This document shows positions 31,005 through 43,027 of a stretch of 64,000 bases of DNA, in pieces (position 1 is the stretch's first letter; every line of letters starts with the position of its first letter). The notes beneath the pieces were generated by a model. It made no database searches, had not been told where the DNA came from, and saw only the letters and a list, made by a program, of their open reading frames with translations. Origin of the DNA: Acanthosepion lycidas (lineage: Eukaryota > Mollusca > Cephalopoda > Sepiida > Sepiidae); the NCBI GenBank assembly GCA_963932145.1, contig OZ010586.1, positions 54,857,443-54,921,442 of the forward strand, in the 5' to 3' direction. Made by a program: the position numbers and the translations under genes.

Positions 31005-33560
31005 TGCCATGCAAAGCAGGAAAGCTATGAAGACACAAGAGGTTACTGAGTGTGAAAGAATAAGAAAAAAGAGAAACATTATTAAGGAGCGAGAACTACA
31101 AAAGATGAGTAATTAAGAAAATGATAGATAAGAATTGACATTGTATTTAAATTTTTGAACAAATTTAGCTGGAAAGCAAATCGCTGGAAGAGTTCCACAA
31201 GTGAAAAGTGCGAGAAAAGACTTTCAGGGAAGAACTTATGACTACATCTAACCAATTCAACTGTGAATTGATGACATGTTGCTGCCAGTCTAGTACTGTG
31301 CTTAAATTCATAAAGTCTATGTACCATAGCAAAGACATCACCAAATAATTACCTTGAAAGTATTTATAGAAAAGGCACAGGGAAGCAACTTTATAATAAT
31401 GAGAAAATAACTGAAATTCAAACACCATGTCAGGACCAATAATATTGCTGATTCTTCTTTGGATTTTATAAAGAATCTTTAAATATATAGCAGGAGTACA
31501 GGACCATATGTAGCAGTAATATTCAAATCATAGTTGAATGGTACACTTATAAACACATAAGATAGATTCAACAGAGAAAAATTGTCTTGCATGACACAGT
31601 GAACCAACCTAGAAATGGATTCAATATAATCTTTCCACTTAATGTCAGCTGAGAATGTTAGGTACGATGACTCACTCTCATGGAGATATGATGATGGGAG
31701 GCAGGAAAAATCTTTCTGGTGATTAATTTTGTTTTGGAAGCATCAAAATTAACAAATCATTCCATGTCCCAATCAAAAACAGGCTGTAGGTCAATTTTTA
31801 AATCAGCTGCCAATTTGACCATATCAAACTGATCAGACTTACTATTGAGACAGGAGTAAATGGTCATGTTATTAGCATAGATATCAAGTTGAGAACTGAT
31901 GTTATCAGGAAGATCATTGATGAAAATTAAGCACAAAGTAGGTCCAAGGATATGGCCATAGGGGACACCTGCAATAATACTAAAAGATCTACAAGAGACA
32001 ACTTTCATTTCACAATTTAATAATGAAGACTGAATCAGTTAAAAAAATAATCCAGAAATACTGTAGCCTTTCAAATTGTGAAGAAGACTAGCATAAAAAA
32101 CTCTGTCAAATGCTTTCAAGAAGTCTAAAACAAAATCTCCAGTTTCAACAGTCTTACCTAAAGCTTGACAATTGTTAGTATGTCAGCAGTTGACCTTGAG
32201 AAGCGAAAGCCATATTGCTTGTCTGAAAGAAGACTCTGCAATGTGAGATACTTAACCAATTCAGAGTTGATTAAGACCTCTTGTAGTTTGTCAAATAGAG
32301 GTAGATGGTTAATAGGTCAATAGTTTGAAGGGACAGATGGTTCACCTGAGTGAAAAAAAAAAAACTGGAACAACACCAAAGAGGCAGCAAGGCATTTATT
32401 ATACAGTTTAGAGAGAGCAGAAGCATACTTCTTAAGGACTATTACACGGATACCATCAGGTCCACATGATTTGTGGCGATCCAGATTAGAGCTGATAGAA
32501 GGAGTTATATACATATCACTCAACAGTCTCAATTCTAAGTGGAAAATCAGTCAAGAGTTTAAGGAAAATTTATGGTCAAAAGAATCTGCTTTATTAGCAA
32601 AGGATATTAACACCTCAAATTGAGTGAAAAGATAAGGGATAAAATATTTACTCTTATTTAATACACTATTACAGAGCTGCCAGTAGTCATGAGAGCCAAA
32701 GTTGTTAGATGCAATATGGTGCCTTATTCTATCAGCAAAGGCTTAGCTCCTTTGAAGACACAGCCATGAATAGGCATGTTGAATTGGAATTGTCATGCTG
32801 GTATAGCCAGAAAAAGTGATTCCTGTAGGCTATAGCTGCTGGTTTGAAAAGATTTTGATTTTGCCTGGTATTTCCAAGAAGGTACAAAAGCATTGATGCC
32901 AAATTTGACCCAAGAAGAAACCTCCATGGCACAATTCTCAATAAAAAGGTTAAGAATATCAATCCAAGTGGTGTCTCAAAGAAAGTTGCAAAATGAATCC
33001 CAATTGTCATACTGGTACCAGAAGGAGGTCTTGTGAAAAGGAAGTTCCTGTCTAACAGATGACTGAAACAAGATATCAGCAGTTATTACAGCATGATCTG
33101 AATTGCCAAAATGACACAGAGTTGTGGAGCTCAACAAGAGGTATAAGAGGAGATATGGTACAAGTCAAATAAGGAAGTATGTTGATCAGATTTATTAGGG
33201 AGATGAATAAGGAATTGTGTAAAAAACTGAGTGTTGGCAAAACTGAAGTTTGAATATCTGCAATGTCTCAGTAACATTAGAACACTTAAGCCACTTGTCA
33301 AACATGTTTGCAGATGAGTGTAGAGAGATCCATTTCTATATTGCCAGCAATTTTGTCCAATATACTGCAGTCCTGAGAATAGGGAGAACAGTAAAGGAAG
33401 AAGTGATTGGCAAATCACATGAAAGAATAATCTGGGGGTTCAAGGGACAATTCACTTGCTATTGACAGATTTTCCTGGACATAAACACCAAGGCCATGCA
33501 TATGTATCATAGAATCTTTACAACAAAGAGGAAGATAGCCTGGAACATAGAATTAGTTAA
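31005..33560 (-). mobile_element. LINE-A, longest copy (endonuclease to 3' end), degenerate
   Basis: On the minus strand, an APE-endonuclease tail (NSDHAVITADI, SDH region at about 33091-33107) is followed by linker text (SSWVKFGINAFVPSWKYQ-like). Then come pre-RT and RT pieces (KSCGPDGIRVIVLKK, GHILGPTLCLIFINDLPD, ISSQLDIYANNMTIYSC with YANN in place of YADD), and the family 3' end near 31010. Multiple stops and frame changes make it inactive. It sits inside the Tc1-like element and so is probably younger than it. The 5' limit could extend to about 33780. Confidence 0.8.
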
Positions 33561-34054
33561 ATACAAATGGAAGAATATCAGGAGACCATTTCAAGTGAAA
33601 TGCAAATTGAAATGGATGCCCAGGAATATTGGAGAAAGAAAAGGTTGAGAAGGGTAGATGATTTTTTGTTTACTGGTTTTCTTGTATTTCTTTTCATTTT
33701 ATTTGTCATAAAGAGATTTGTTTTGAAAGGAAAAGAAAGAAAAAGGCCAAAATAATTATCACTATCTGTCATCAATAGCAATAAAAGCTGGCCAGAACGT
33801 GGCTGAAACTAAAGCATAGTGTGACCTCAAAGATTGGCCACAGGAAATACATGTAACATAGCACTACAAATACCCCAATATCATGTGACTATTGATCAGA
33901 ACATCATCTAAGCATTACCAAAGACTACAGGCTCCTTACTTCCAGTCAGATGTAGCAAGCAAAAAACATTCAACCCAGTACCCTCATAATGAAGAGTCAC
34001 AGCCACTGATCAGTCAGATCACAAAAGCATTAAGATAATTAAATCATTATGGCC

Positions 34055-34090
<36 letters not shown>

Positions 34091-34560
34091 ACTGGTAAAC
34101 CATATCCTAAATAGAAAACAAGGGATAAAACTCTACTTATGTTCAATAAACATGGAAGAAATGCAGGCTGGGAGATAGTCAAGCCTCTCTACTTCTATTA
34201 ACCTATTCATAGCACAAGAGGCTGGCTGATTTTATCTAGATACCATCAAGTGGGAGGTTGCCAAATAAGGCTATAGACTCCTCCCAGGTCAGTTAGGGAA
34301 TTACTGAATTATTAATAATTGTTTGGAGGTTAGCCTAGGAATTGTTTAAATTATTGGGAATTTAGGATTTAAATATACATACAAACATACACATATACAA
34401 TTTATATTGGATATAAGAATAGCAACAGTTGTCAAATGGGTGTTTGAAGAAAAAATGATTGTGCGATTATGACAGTATTTTAATAGTTTATTTATTTTTT
34501 AATTTTGAAGTAATTTGCACATAGTAGCTATGCATTGAGGTGAGCCCACAAATTGAAATT
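33561..34560. other. Unassigned interior of the Tc1-like element
   Basis: Includes (GAAA)n at 34059-34090. It may hold the LINE-A 5' region or a further insertion. No coding domain is seen. Confidence 0.45.
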
Positions 34561-34569
34561 TAATTCAAA

Positions 34570-35519
34570 GAAAGCTACTTGCAAAAACAAATTGTAAAGG
34601 AATTTAAGATTTTTAAAAATGGGATTCAATATTTGTTACAAAGTCAAATAGAGACTGACACAAATAGTGATAGAAAAAGTGCTGGAGTACCAAATGTAAC
34701 AATTGCTTCTGAAGATAAACACTTGAAAATTGAGAGCAAAAGAAATAGAAGGAAATCTGCTCCAGAGTCGACAACTGAACTTAATTCCTCTTGACATCAC
34801 CCAGTGTGACTCTCAACTGTGAAAAATTGACTTGGATTATTGAGGCTCAGAGGGTACCTGTTTTGGAAGGAGAATAAAGCAGAAAAAACTGTTATGAGCA
34901 AAAAATGTATAAGAACTGAACATTGAAAGAGTGGTAAAATGTATTGTGGATAGATGTCCAACTTTGAACATTTTGACAGTAAAAGGGGAGTGTGAGAAGA
35001 AAGCCAAGAGAAAGACTGAATGATGAATGTGTGGTTCCAACAGTTAAGTATGAGGGTGGGTCTGTTGTGGCGTGGCAGTGTTTTAGGGGAGAGAGGTCTG
35101 GAGATTTGATTTAGATCAAAGAAATCAGGAAAAAAAGAACAATGTCATTTGATTTTGAAGACGTAATTGGAAAAAATTAACCTTTCAATTAGACAATGAT
35201 TTAAAACACTCATCTAAATTATGTCAAAATTACCTTGAGTCAAACAACAGGAACATTTTGGAAATTATGACTCGGCTACCACAACCTCCTAAGATCTCAC
35301 CCATTGAATTAATATGGGATGAATTGGATAGGAGAGTTCGAAGAGAATACCCAAAGAATGAGAGTGAGCCTTTTTTAGTGCTTGCAGAATGGTTAGGAAA
35401 GTCTGCCATCTACTTTTTTTTCAAAACATGTTTGAAAGAATGCAAAGAATTTGTAAAGCAGCAATTAAAGCAGATTGTGATTTTATTGACAAAAACAAAT
35501 TATGATGCTGCTGTATGAT
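34570..35519 (+). pseudogene. Tc1-type transposase relic
   Basis: HLKIESKRNRRKSAPESTTELN (about 34722-34787) matches the second helix-turn-helix of Tc1 transposases. VVPTVKYEGGSVVAWQCF (about 35032-35085) precedes a remnant of the DNDPKH box, and PQPPKISPIELIWDELDRRVR (about 35276-35340) contains the glutamate of the DD34E triad. Frames shift between these pieces and stops occur. Confidence 0.8.
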
Positions 35520-35672
35520 AATTTTTATAGTTAAGTGCTTATTTTTTTGTCAAAATAAAAGCAAATACACTGTAATAATTTTATCTTTTATTTTAAAAAA
35601 TAAAAACTATCCCATTTTAAGGTGTTTTTTAAAGACATGCAGAATGATCCTCAAAGTTTTGCCTGTAGTATA

Positions 35673-36180
35673 TAATACATAAAATCATGGAAGGACCCAC
35701 TATATTAAAATTTGAGATTAGGTCAGCAGTGGCCAAAATGAAGGACAATGTAGCAGGACCAAGTGTGGTTGTAATAGAGATGATGACAACCTGAGACAAT
35801 TTTGTGATTGATAAAGTTACTAAAAAGATAACTGAAATTGAGATAGTGGCAAAGTATCAGACAACCTCAGTAGATGTATCTTCATAGTGATGCCAACAAA
35901 ACCAGATTTAAATGAATGCAAATTCATTACAATCATCTTGGTAAATCGCATAAATAAAATTATTATGAGGATTCTAATGGATAAGACTCTGAGTAAACAT
36001 AGGACAAGAACAGTGTAGCTTTGTTCAAAGATGGGAACATGAAATGCTCTTTTTAATATCAGAATTCTATCAGAGCAATTAATACAAATGCACAATGACC
36101 TATGCTATTTTTATCAGATTAGAAAATACATATGACAGGGTAAGACATGAAGGACTGCTTGAAATATTAGATTTACACAC
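35673..36180 (+). mobile_element. LINE-B reverse transcriptase start (right half of the split copy)
   Basis: Pieces in order: MEGPTILKFEIRSAVAKMKD, a QFCD-IDKVTKKITEIE-like stretch, ECKFITIILVNRINKIIMRI, RHEMLFLISEFYQSN-like text, and AMFFIRLENTYDRVRHEGL (the catalytic-box region near 36105-36150). The element stops at about 36180, where SINE-b sequence begins. Stops and frame changes are abundant. Confidence 0.75.
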
Positions 36181-36184
36181 TTAA

Positions 36185-36500
36185 TTTACGCTATTTATAT
36201 GCAGACTATTGTCTTCATTTTTGTTGTTGTTATCACAATGTTTCAGCTGGCTTTCATCGGGTGCATGTCAATCTGAGTAACCTAAAGTGAATAACAAACT
36301 GAATCCTTTATTTAATCAACAAAAGATTTTTCCACTGCCCATGTCTTGGGATATATCGTCTAGTTCTTAATTTTGGTAATATTCAGTTATTTCTTGTCCT
36401 GCTTTCAAAGTACACACTGCAGGGACTGAACTCGCAACAACTATGTCAAAATTCACAAACCAATGCTTTAATCCACTAAATTCACAATTGTTCCATGGGA
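36185..36500 (-). repeat. tRNA-derived SINE, family SINE-b, copy 1
   Basis: On the minus strand the A box is in 'tagtggattaaagcattgg' and the B box in 'gcgagttcagtccc'. The tail contains 'gatgaaagccagctgaaac', a hammerhead-like core, then 'aacaacaacaaaaatgaag'. An inverted echo of the tail end lies at about 36886-36912, the same architecture as at 61.4-61.9 kb. Confidence 0.7.
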
Positions 36501-38129
36501 CAATTCTCGGTGGAGAAATTGGAGCCTTAAACCAAACCTACCTGCTGATGCATGCTGCTGCTGTTTGTCAAGCTTGATTGCATTCAATGAAGTTTTCTCT
36601 TTTTGTTTCTTCTACTGGCATTTGTTATTCTTTCTTTATCAGCGGATCCCATATTGTATGTATCTCTATGCATAGCTTAGCATATGTGCTGATTCTTTCG
36701 GATGTCTCACTCTTCAGTGTTCTTTCTTGGAAAGTATTTTTACTTCGTTCCACAGAGGCTGATCACTACACTTTTCCCTCCATGCATTATCAGCCATATC
36801 TGATTTCCTTGTCTCATCCATCACTATGGCTTTACAATGTTCCTCCAGCTTTACTTTTAGTTGCAGCTTGTTTTATCGTTATATTTGAAATGTTGGGATA
36901 ACAACAACAAAGAGTGTAAATAATGATAATTCCTTGTCCCAAAAATTTACACATTTATATTTTAAATTGTTTTGTGTATTGATTTATACAGGAAAAATAT
37001 TTGATTAGTCTGTAGGCTCTACTGGGAACAAATAACCTGCATGAAGATAAAGAACAATTTTAATGAATACAGAAAAATAGGAATATAACAAGAATGTATT
37101 TTCTCATTGGATTTACTTCCCTTATGTTTATCTTGCTGTACATGTCTTACATTTACAGCATGACCATCATAACAATTGTTATACACAGTGTGTATGTTTG
37201 CAAGAGTAACAAATGAAAATAACAAAGTATTGCTGTGGAAAGATAAGTAGACAAGATATATGAAAATAAATTATCTCTTTTGCCAGTATATTGGATATAT
37301 GTACTTGAGTATAGTACGAGTTTTTATGTACAGTTTTTTACAAAAAAAAAAAAATAGAGGGTCATGCATAGGAATTTTTTTGAAAAGTTTAAAAATCATA
37401 CATTTTCAGGAACCATAACTGACCTGCTTTATGCTGTGCTGCATTGCAGGAGCAATTCTCTGTCACATGTATTGTAGGTGAGTGGCTGATTGTTGTGAGT
37501 TACCAGTGCATAAAATGTAGTACTTAACTACTACTGTGTTGTTATGTTACATATACATTCTCTTCATTTAACAAGTATAAAAATTTAATCCATTACTTAC
37601 TTAATTACTGTTTTCTGTAAAGATTTGAGCATCTAGATTATTCAAATGAATGTTCATCACTATAGCTTAACCAACACCTGCTTACCAGCAGCAACAGAGA
37701 AGCTACTCAGGTGGCACACCACAGCACACATTTAAACAACCTCAGTTTTCAGCAAAAGAAAGCAAAAAGCAATATATGTGTATATAGTACTTTTTACTTA
37801 CATGACTTGAATTATCATAACCTGAAGTATGTACCACAACTTGTGGAACATAACTGCATTATGTACCAGTAATTCTGACAGAAAGGTTATCATTGGAAAG
37901 TCAGCAATGGAAACACTTGCAAAACAAAAATGAATGCTAATTTGGGATGAGAAAAAACTACTAATTCTTTATTTTTATAAGGTGTTTATTGATTTTAAGT
38001 GGCATACAGAGTTGATAAGGTTTTGCTCTTCATTTAATGACAAAAGGAAAGAAACTTAGGCTATATGGGAGGCAGGCCGAGCGTAAAGACATGAACTAAA
38101 ACAGAAGTACAGTATCTAAATTTTTGTAT
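36501..38129. other. No supported gene
   Basis: The 107-codon frame at 36578-36901 is hydrophobic and Ser/Leu-rich but lies between inverted SINE-b tails and shows no domain. The remainder is AT-rich with no recognised repeat. Confidence 0.45.
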
Positions 38130-38151
38130 CAGATATTTTATGGTAAGTAGT

Positions 38152-38421
38152 TTTTATCCCCATTTCGGGGTAGCTTTATACAAAAAAGAATGAAGACCAT
38201 TTATTTACTATAAAATATATCCAGGATGATACCCAGTACTGTAATATTTGACTACAGTAGGTCTACTAGTATTGCCAAGAACCTGGGGTCAGACAAGCTA
38301 AGTGGTTTTCCTCACCATTTTCAAGTAGCTTTCTACAAAAAAGACCCTTTATTGGATATAAAATATGTCCAGTATGTTGCCTAGTACTGCGATATTTGAC
38401 TACAGTAGGTCTACTAGTATT
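38152..38421 (+). repeat. Tandem duplication of about 120 bp
   Basis: 38152-38273 and 38307-38421 share 'gtagctttatacaaaaaaga', 'tataaaatatgtccag' and a near-identical end 'atatttgactacagtaggtc' plus 'tactagtatt'. Confidence 0.85.
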
Positions 38422-39082
38422 CTTCAGAAGCTAGAGTTGCACTATACACAAACTATAGGTGAAAATCAGGTTTTCCATGAAAAAATTTCAGTGGTTGCAC
38501 TATACATAAAGATTATACACAAATATATACGGTGATGAATCAAGGTAGAATGTTTCTATTGTGGATGAGGGAGGTGGCCTGGGAGATAGGAGAGTTAGGC
38601 CTGGCGTTGAGTTATGTGTCAGATCAGCTAAGAGAGCGCTGGTGAACTACTATGCTATTGAGCAGGTCCTTTTAAGCAGTTAGGGTGGATACTTAACTCT
38701 GTCATACTTTTCTTTTAGTGGCAACATTTATGACAGCCTCTGATGTTTAAATTTTATTTTATATTTTTGAGTGAGTTTGTTAACTGAGCTGGGTGTAATT
38801 CTCAGAACCCCTGTACAGAGAGAAACTTTTTTATTTTTAGATTTGCTTTCATAGTATTCACACCTGGTTTTGGTGTGGAGTGAATGAGAAAGAGGTCTGA
38901 TATGAAGCAGAGGATAACACAATTAGAAAACTTATCCAGATTTATTATAGGTTGACATAACCTTAACAATAATAAAATACACAAATGACACTGTATTGAT
39001 GATGGCTGACCCAGAAAGATAATTGGAAGAGACATGGTAGTTGTTGATGTCCCAATCAAGCTGGTGCAAATATTTAACTATT
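38422..39082. other. No supported feature
   Basis: Slightly less AT-rich sequence without recognisable coding potential. Confidence 0.45.
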
Positions 39083-39172
39083 CGTCCTGGGTATGACAGT
39101 AAACTACATCCGTGTCCTGGGTATGACGGTAAACTACATCCGCTTCCTGGGTATGGCGATAAACTGCATCCA
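39083..39172 (+). repeat. 30-bp tandem repeat, three copies
   Basis: 'tcctgggtatgacggtaaac' plus 'tacatccg' repeats at 39085, 39115 and 39145 with few changes. Confidence 0.9.
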
Positions 39173-39202
39173 ACAGCAAGGTCTCAGATAATGTTTTCAG
39201 AA

Positions 39203-39490
39203 AAATAATGTTGCCAGCTCTAAGTTTTTGAAACAATAATGTTGCCAGCTCTAAGTTTTGGCAACAATAATGTTGCCAGCTCTAAGTTTTTTTGTAAAAA
39301 AGTAGTGTTGCCAGCTATACGTTTTGTTTTTTTTTTTGTAAAAGAACAATAATGTTGCCAGCTATGCGTTTTTTTGTAAAAGAAATAATGTTGCCAGCTA
39401 TACGTTTTTTTTTTGTAAAGGAATAATGTTGCCAGCTATACGTTTTTTGTTTTTTTTTTAAAACAATAATGTTGCCAGCTATACATTTTT
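39203..39490 (+). repeat. Eight 'aataatgttgccagct' units with variable poly-T spacers
   Basis: The 16-21 bp core (aataatgttgccagctatacg) is nearly invariant at about 39203, 39235, 39265, 39301, 39348, 39384, 39422 and 39464. The T-rich spacer between cores varies from about 10 to 26 bp. The first three copies end 'ctctaag' and later ones 'ctatacg'. Confidence 0.9.
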
Positions 39491-39639
39491 TATTCCATAC
39501 AAAATAGGCATTTAAAATTCATATAAACTGGATTTGGCATTAAATAACCCACAGTGGTTGATATGCCATAAAACCCAAACAAACAAACAAACATATTTAA
39601 CTATCTAGGTAGTATAATAACATATAAAGTAAGACAGAT

Positions 39640-40110
39640 ATCTGAAGGTGCATAAGAATAGTGAAAGATGGTTTCCAGAAACAAAGCAAAGTATTACGAT
39701 ATAGGAAAATATCTTTAGAAAGAAGGAAAACAATATTAAATTGTTATATAATATCTAATCTCCTACATAGCAGTGAATGTTGCACAATCTTCTCACCGAT
39801 AAAGAATATACTTGAAGCAATAGAGATGTGATTCTATTGACAAAGGCTGAGAATATCATGGACAGAACATGTGAATAATGAGGAAGTTTTGAGGAGAAAA
39901 GGAACTAGAAAGAAGCAACTAACAATCAGAAACAGTTAAATTTCCTGGAATACATAATGAGGAAAGAAGGTATGAAGAATTTAACAATCACAGGACATAT
40001 TGAAATATGTCCTGTAAGTGTTAGCAGTATGAAACTAAGAGTAACCTACTTTGATAAATTTAAGTGAATGGATGGTAGAATAAGTAAAAGCACAAGATTT
40101 ATTTACAGCA
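39640..40110 (+). mobile_element. LINE-B, C-terminal part, truncated copy
   Basis: Remnants of the post-RT region: LLCYIISNLLHSSECCTI-like text, RRLRISWTEHVNNEEVL (about 39840-39890), QLKFLEYIMRKEGMKNLTITGHIE. This is the conserved 'RISWTDHVTNEEVL ... FLGHIMRKEGLENL' segment of the family. Stops and frame changes are present. Confidence 0.75.
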
Positions 40111-41569
40111 AGAAAAGTTAAGATGTTATGTGAAGAGAGTTATGATCTCTCATATTCTAGTTGACATATCAGAAGACACTTTTGAATTTCCTTGACATTA
40201 CATTCGTTTATGACACTCTTGAAGCCAGCTGTATGTTGTCAAGTGAGGTAGCTAAATTTGACCATACACATATCTACTGAATCTTTACTAACAGACCAAA
40301 TCTGTCTCCTTTTTGATAGTATAGACTTGAAATTAACCACTAAGTCTCATTAAACAAGGTTAGAAAGTTAGCATCACATTTGAAGCCAGCCTACCCTCCA
40401 GCCTTCAGATGATATATAATGAAATCAAGGAGGATATGTTCCAGTCACTGGGTAAGACTAATTGACACTTGTTTGAAAGAGTCTGCATAAAGAAAAACTT
40501 TGTGTCTGTTGGTTTATTAGGTTCATAAATGCCACTGGGTTCATGAGTGCAGTAATATGGATCAGGTTCAGCTTCCTGCAATAATCTTTATAGATGAATT
40601 TGTTTAATCTCTCATTAAACATATCTGACTAGTATTGGAATATGTAGGAAAATTTGATTGTTGTCATATGAACAACTGTCTAGCAAATTAAATGAATTTG
40701 TTTGTAGCATGCACATGTTTGCAGCAGAACCATCCCTATCTTCCATCAACAGATTTTTTAGAATGTTCCTGGGTTACCAGCCATTGTTTGGAGCTGAGAA
40801 AGCATCATCATTGATGAAGAAAAACTAAAAGTTTTGAATTGGTTGAAAATAGACAAAACAGAAGTGAGCAAAATGTATAGTCTATGTAATGAGTGGCTAC
40901 TGCATAAAGCACTAATTTTAGCATCCTATCCCAATCTCAGCCCACAGTCAAAGAAAGCTAACCTCTTTTGATTCACAGCATGCATGCTCCCAGTTTGTTT
41001 GTCTTTTTACACATGCCCAAAAGTTGAAAAGGGATTACTACTGCTGACCAGGTTATCAATGCATGTATGTCTAGTGAAAATTTCCAATATGAGGGAGAAA
41101 TAAAATCTTATCATCCCCAGATTTGATACAGCCCATTTTTTTCTGTTAAAGGGCAAAATCTTTAGAAGAATAGACAGTTAATATTCTTCATTAAAACTTT
41201 ATATAATTATTACAATAACCATCCTGCCATCCCTATGCTAGTGTTTACATTTAACATCCTCTTAGCAGTCAAATTCTACAGTAATATTAGATGTAATAGG
41301 GGCAAGGGATGCCAACTGATCCCTTAGCAGCCCTTGTAACCTCCCTTTTTTCCTAGTGGGTCATTTAGTCCTTGCATACAAGTGAGCTTATTTCAGTACC
41401 TGGTATCCAGCTTTGTCATGATGGAGAAGAAAGAGTTCTGCAGTTTTGATTATCTGGGTAGATGTTATGCTCACTCTGAGTATTATGTTTTTATTTTCTT
41501 CTTTCCTGGATTGTTTGTCTCTTCATTAAGGGTGCTGGAGGTAAATTTACATAAATAATCTACCTAAGA
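40111..41569. other. No supported feature
   Basis: About 1.4 kb without recognisable coding, RNA or repeat structure. Confidence 0.45.
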
Positions 41570-42095
41570 ATATACTCCAGTCATTTGTAAATGTCTATGT
41601 TGATGATACAGTGATATACAGGCACACCTCTAAAAGTCTTGATAATCAGAGTTTGGCAGCTGACCTCTCTTTTGATCTAACACTAAATTCCCAGTGGGGG
41701 AAAAACTGGCTGGTTACATTCAAAGCCTCTAAAACCAAACTGATTACATTTCATCACTGCCAATCAGACCTTGACTTATTGCCAGTCATGATGAATGGAT
41801 GTCCCCTCAAGGAAGCCTCATACCTCGAGAGGATATTGGCTTCAAACTCATACCTGGCCTCAAGTGGAGTTCCTATATATGATCTATGCAGGAGCTACCC
41901 AGACCTCCCTTTCTTGATAGACTTCAAAAGCATCTCTGAATCATTGTGTAAGTTCCACTCAAACAGCTTCTTCCTGTGAACCACTGCCCTATGGCACAGA
42001 CTCCCTCAAGGATGTTTCCCCAATCACTATGATCATAAACTGTTCAAGTCTAGAGTCAACCATTATCTTCCTCTTCTATCCATATAAACTACCTT
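41570..42095 (+). mobile_element. LINE-C (jockey/CR1-like), internally deleted copy
   Basis: INNLPKNI, VNVYVDDTVIYRHTSKSLDNQSLAADLSF (VDD in the catalytic box), WLVTFKASKTKLITFHH and VMMNGCPLKEASYLERI are followed, after a missing middle section, by FHSNSFFL and TTALWHRLPQGCFPNHYD. It is related to LINE-A but clearly distinct (MNGCPLKE block). Confidence 0.75.
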
Positions 42096-42224
42096 CTACC
42101 TTGAGTGGCTTATAGGCCTTGTACAAGGGGAATCTTACTGTACAAAAGTAAAATAAAAGTTTTGCATTATCCACACAATAGTCATGGATCTGAAGCTTAG
42201 AGTAACTCCTAAGGAGACTATGTA

Positions 42225-42632
42225 TAAAATCAAGACTGCTGTGTTACTATTTTGCAAATATGATCTGGACTAGGCAGTAGTTTCTCGTGGAGCCTCTCAA
42301 TGCCATGATAAAGTGTACACTTATGGCTGCACTTCATGACAACTGATCCAGTTAAGCAGTCATATATCTTTTGATACATGACTGACGAGGCAGATTTTTT
42401 TCCCACAGTAGGTTGCCATTTCTTTCTGTGGTAGACCAGTTGCCATCCAAGGCTATAGAACCCGGTCTGTTCTGCTATTTGCCTATAGCTGGGGGGGAGA
42501 AGAAGAGGATTCATACCTTTCTCAAGAGTATTAGCATGTATACAGTGAATGTGATGGATTTGACTGGAATTCAAACTTGGCTCTCTGATTCCGCAGTCTA
42601 AGCCGCTATCCATTACTCCACCATGCCTCCTC
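42225..42632 (-). repeat. tRNA-derived SINE, family SINE-c, copy 3
   Basis: The minus strand starts 'ggcatggtggagtaatggat' (A-box region) with B box 'gtttgaattccagtc', then the body shared with the 1.4 and 21.3 kb copies ('ggtatgaatcc', 'agctataggcaaatag', 'ggatggcaactgg'). The 136-codon minus-strand frame here is a SINE translation. Confidence 0.7.
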
Positions 42633-42837
42633 TTAAACATAGAACATTACTAAATTCATAAAATGTGGAATGTGGAATTTGAAAAGGTTATTATTAAAAA
42701 CAAATTACTTATCAGGGAAAAAGCATTAAAAACTATTAGCAACTGTTTAAACTCACAATTGAAGATGTTTTCAACTTTTAAACATTTCATTCATCGAAGT
42801 CAGATTTGTTTCTTTTTTAATTTTTTAACAAATAATG
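42633..42837. other. Spacer before the 28S fragment
   Basis: AT-rich, no feature. Confidence 0.5.
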
Positions 42838-42842
42838 AGAGG

Positions 42843-42911
<69 letters not shown>

Positions 42912-42940
42912 CGGATCAACGAGATTCCCACTGTCCCTAC

Positions 42941-42982
<42 letters not shown>

Positions 42983-42988
42983 CGATCG

Positions 42989-43027
<39 letters not shown>

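Larger units (their letters stand above)
30629..35670 (+). mobile_element. Tc1-like transposon, 5.04 kb, swollen by internal insertions
   Basis: Ends begin 'cactacaggcaaaa' (30629) and finish 'ttttgcctgtagta' (35670), flanked by TA on both sides as expected for the Tc1 superfamily. TIRs are about 130 bp (30629-30762 and 35541-35670), with shared blocks 'ccttaaaatg', 'aaaagata' and 'acagtgtatttgcttttatt'. A transposase relic lies at 34570-35519 near the right end. The element is far longer than the usual 1.2-1.7 kb because an antisense LINE-A copy, and probably more, lies inside. It split a LINE-B copy. Confidence 0.8.

Noticed and set aside
36578-36901. A 107-codon hydrophobic frame
   Set aside because: Lies between inverted SINE-b tails, with no recognisable family. 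A membrane-protein look can come from T-rich DNA.
42230-42640. A 136-codon minus-strand frame as a gene
   Set aside because: Coincides exactly with a SINE-c copy.
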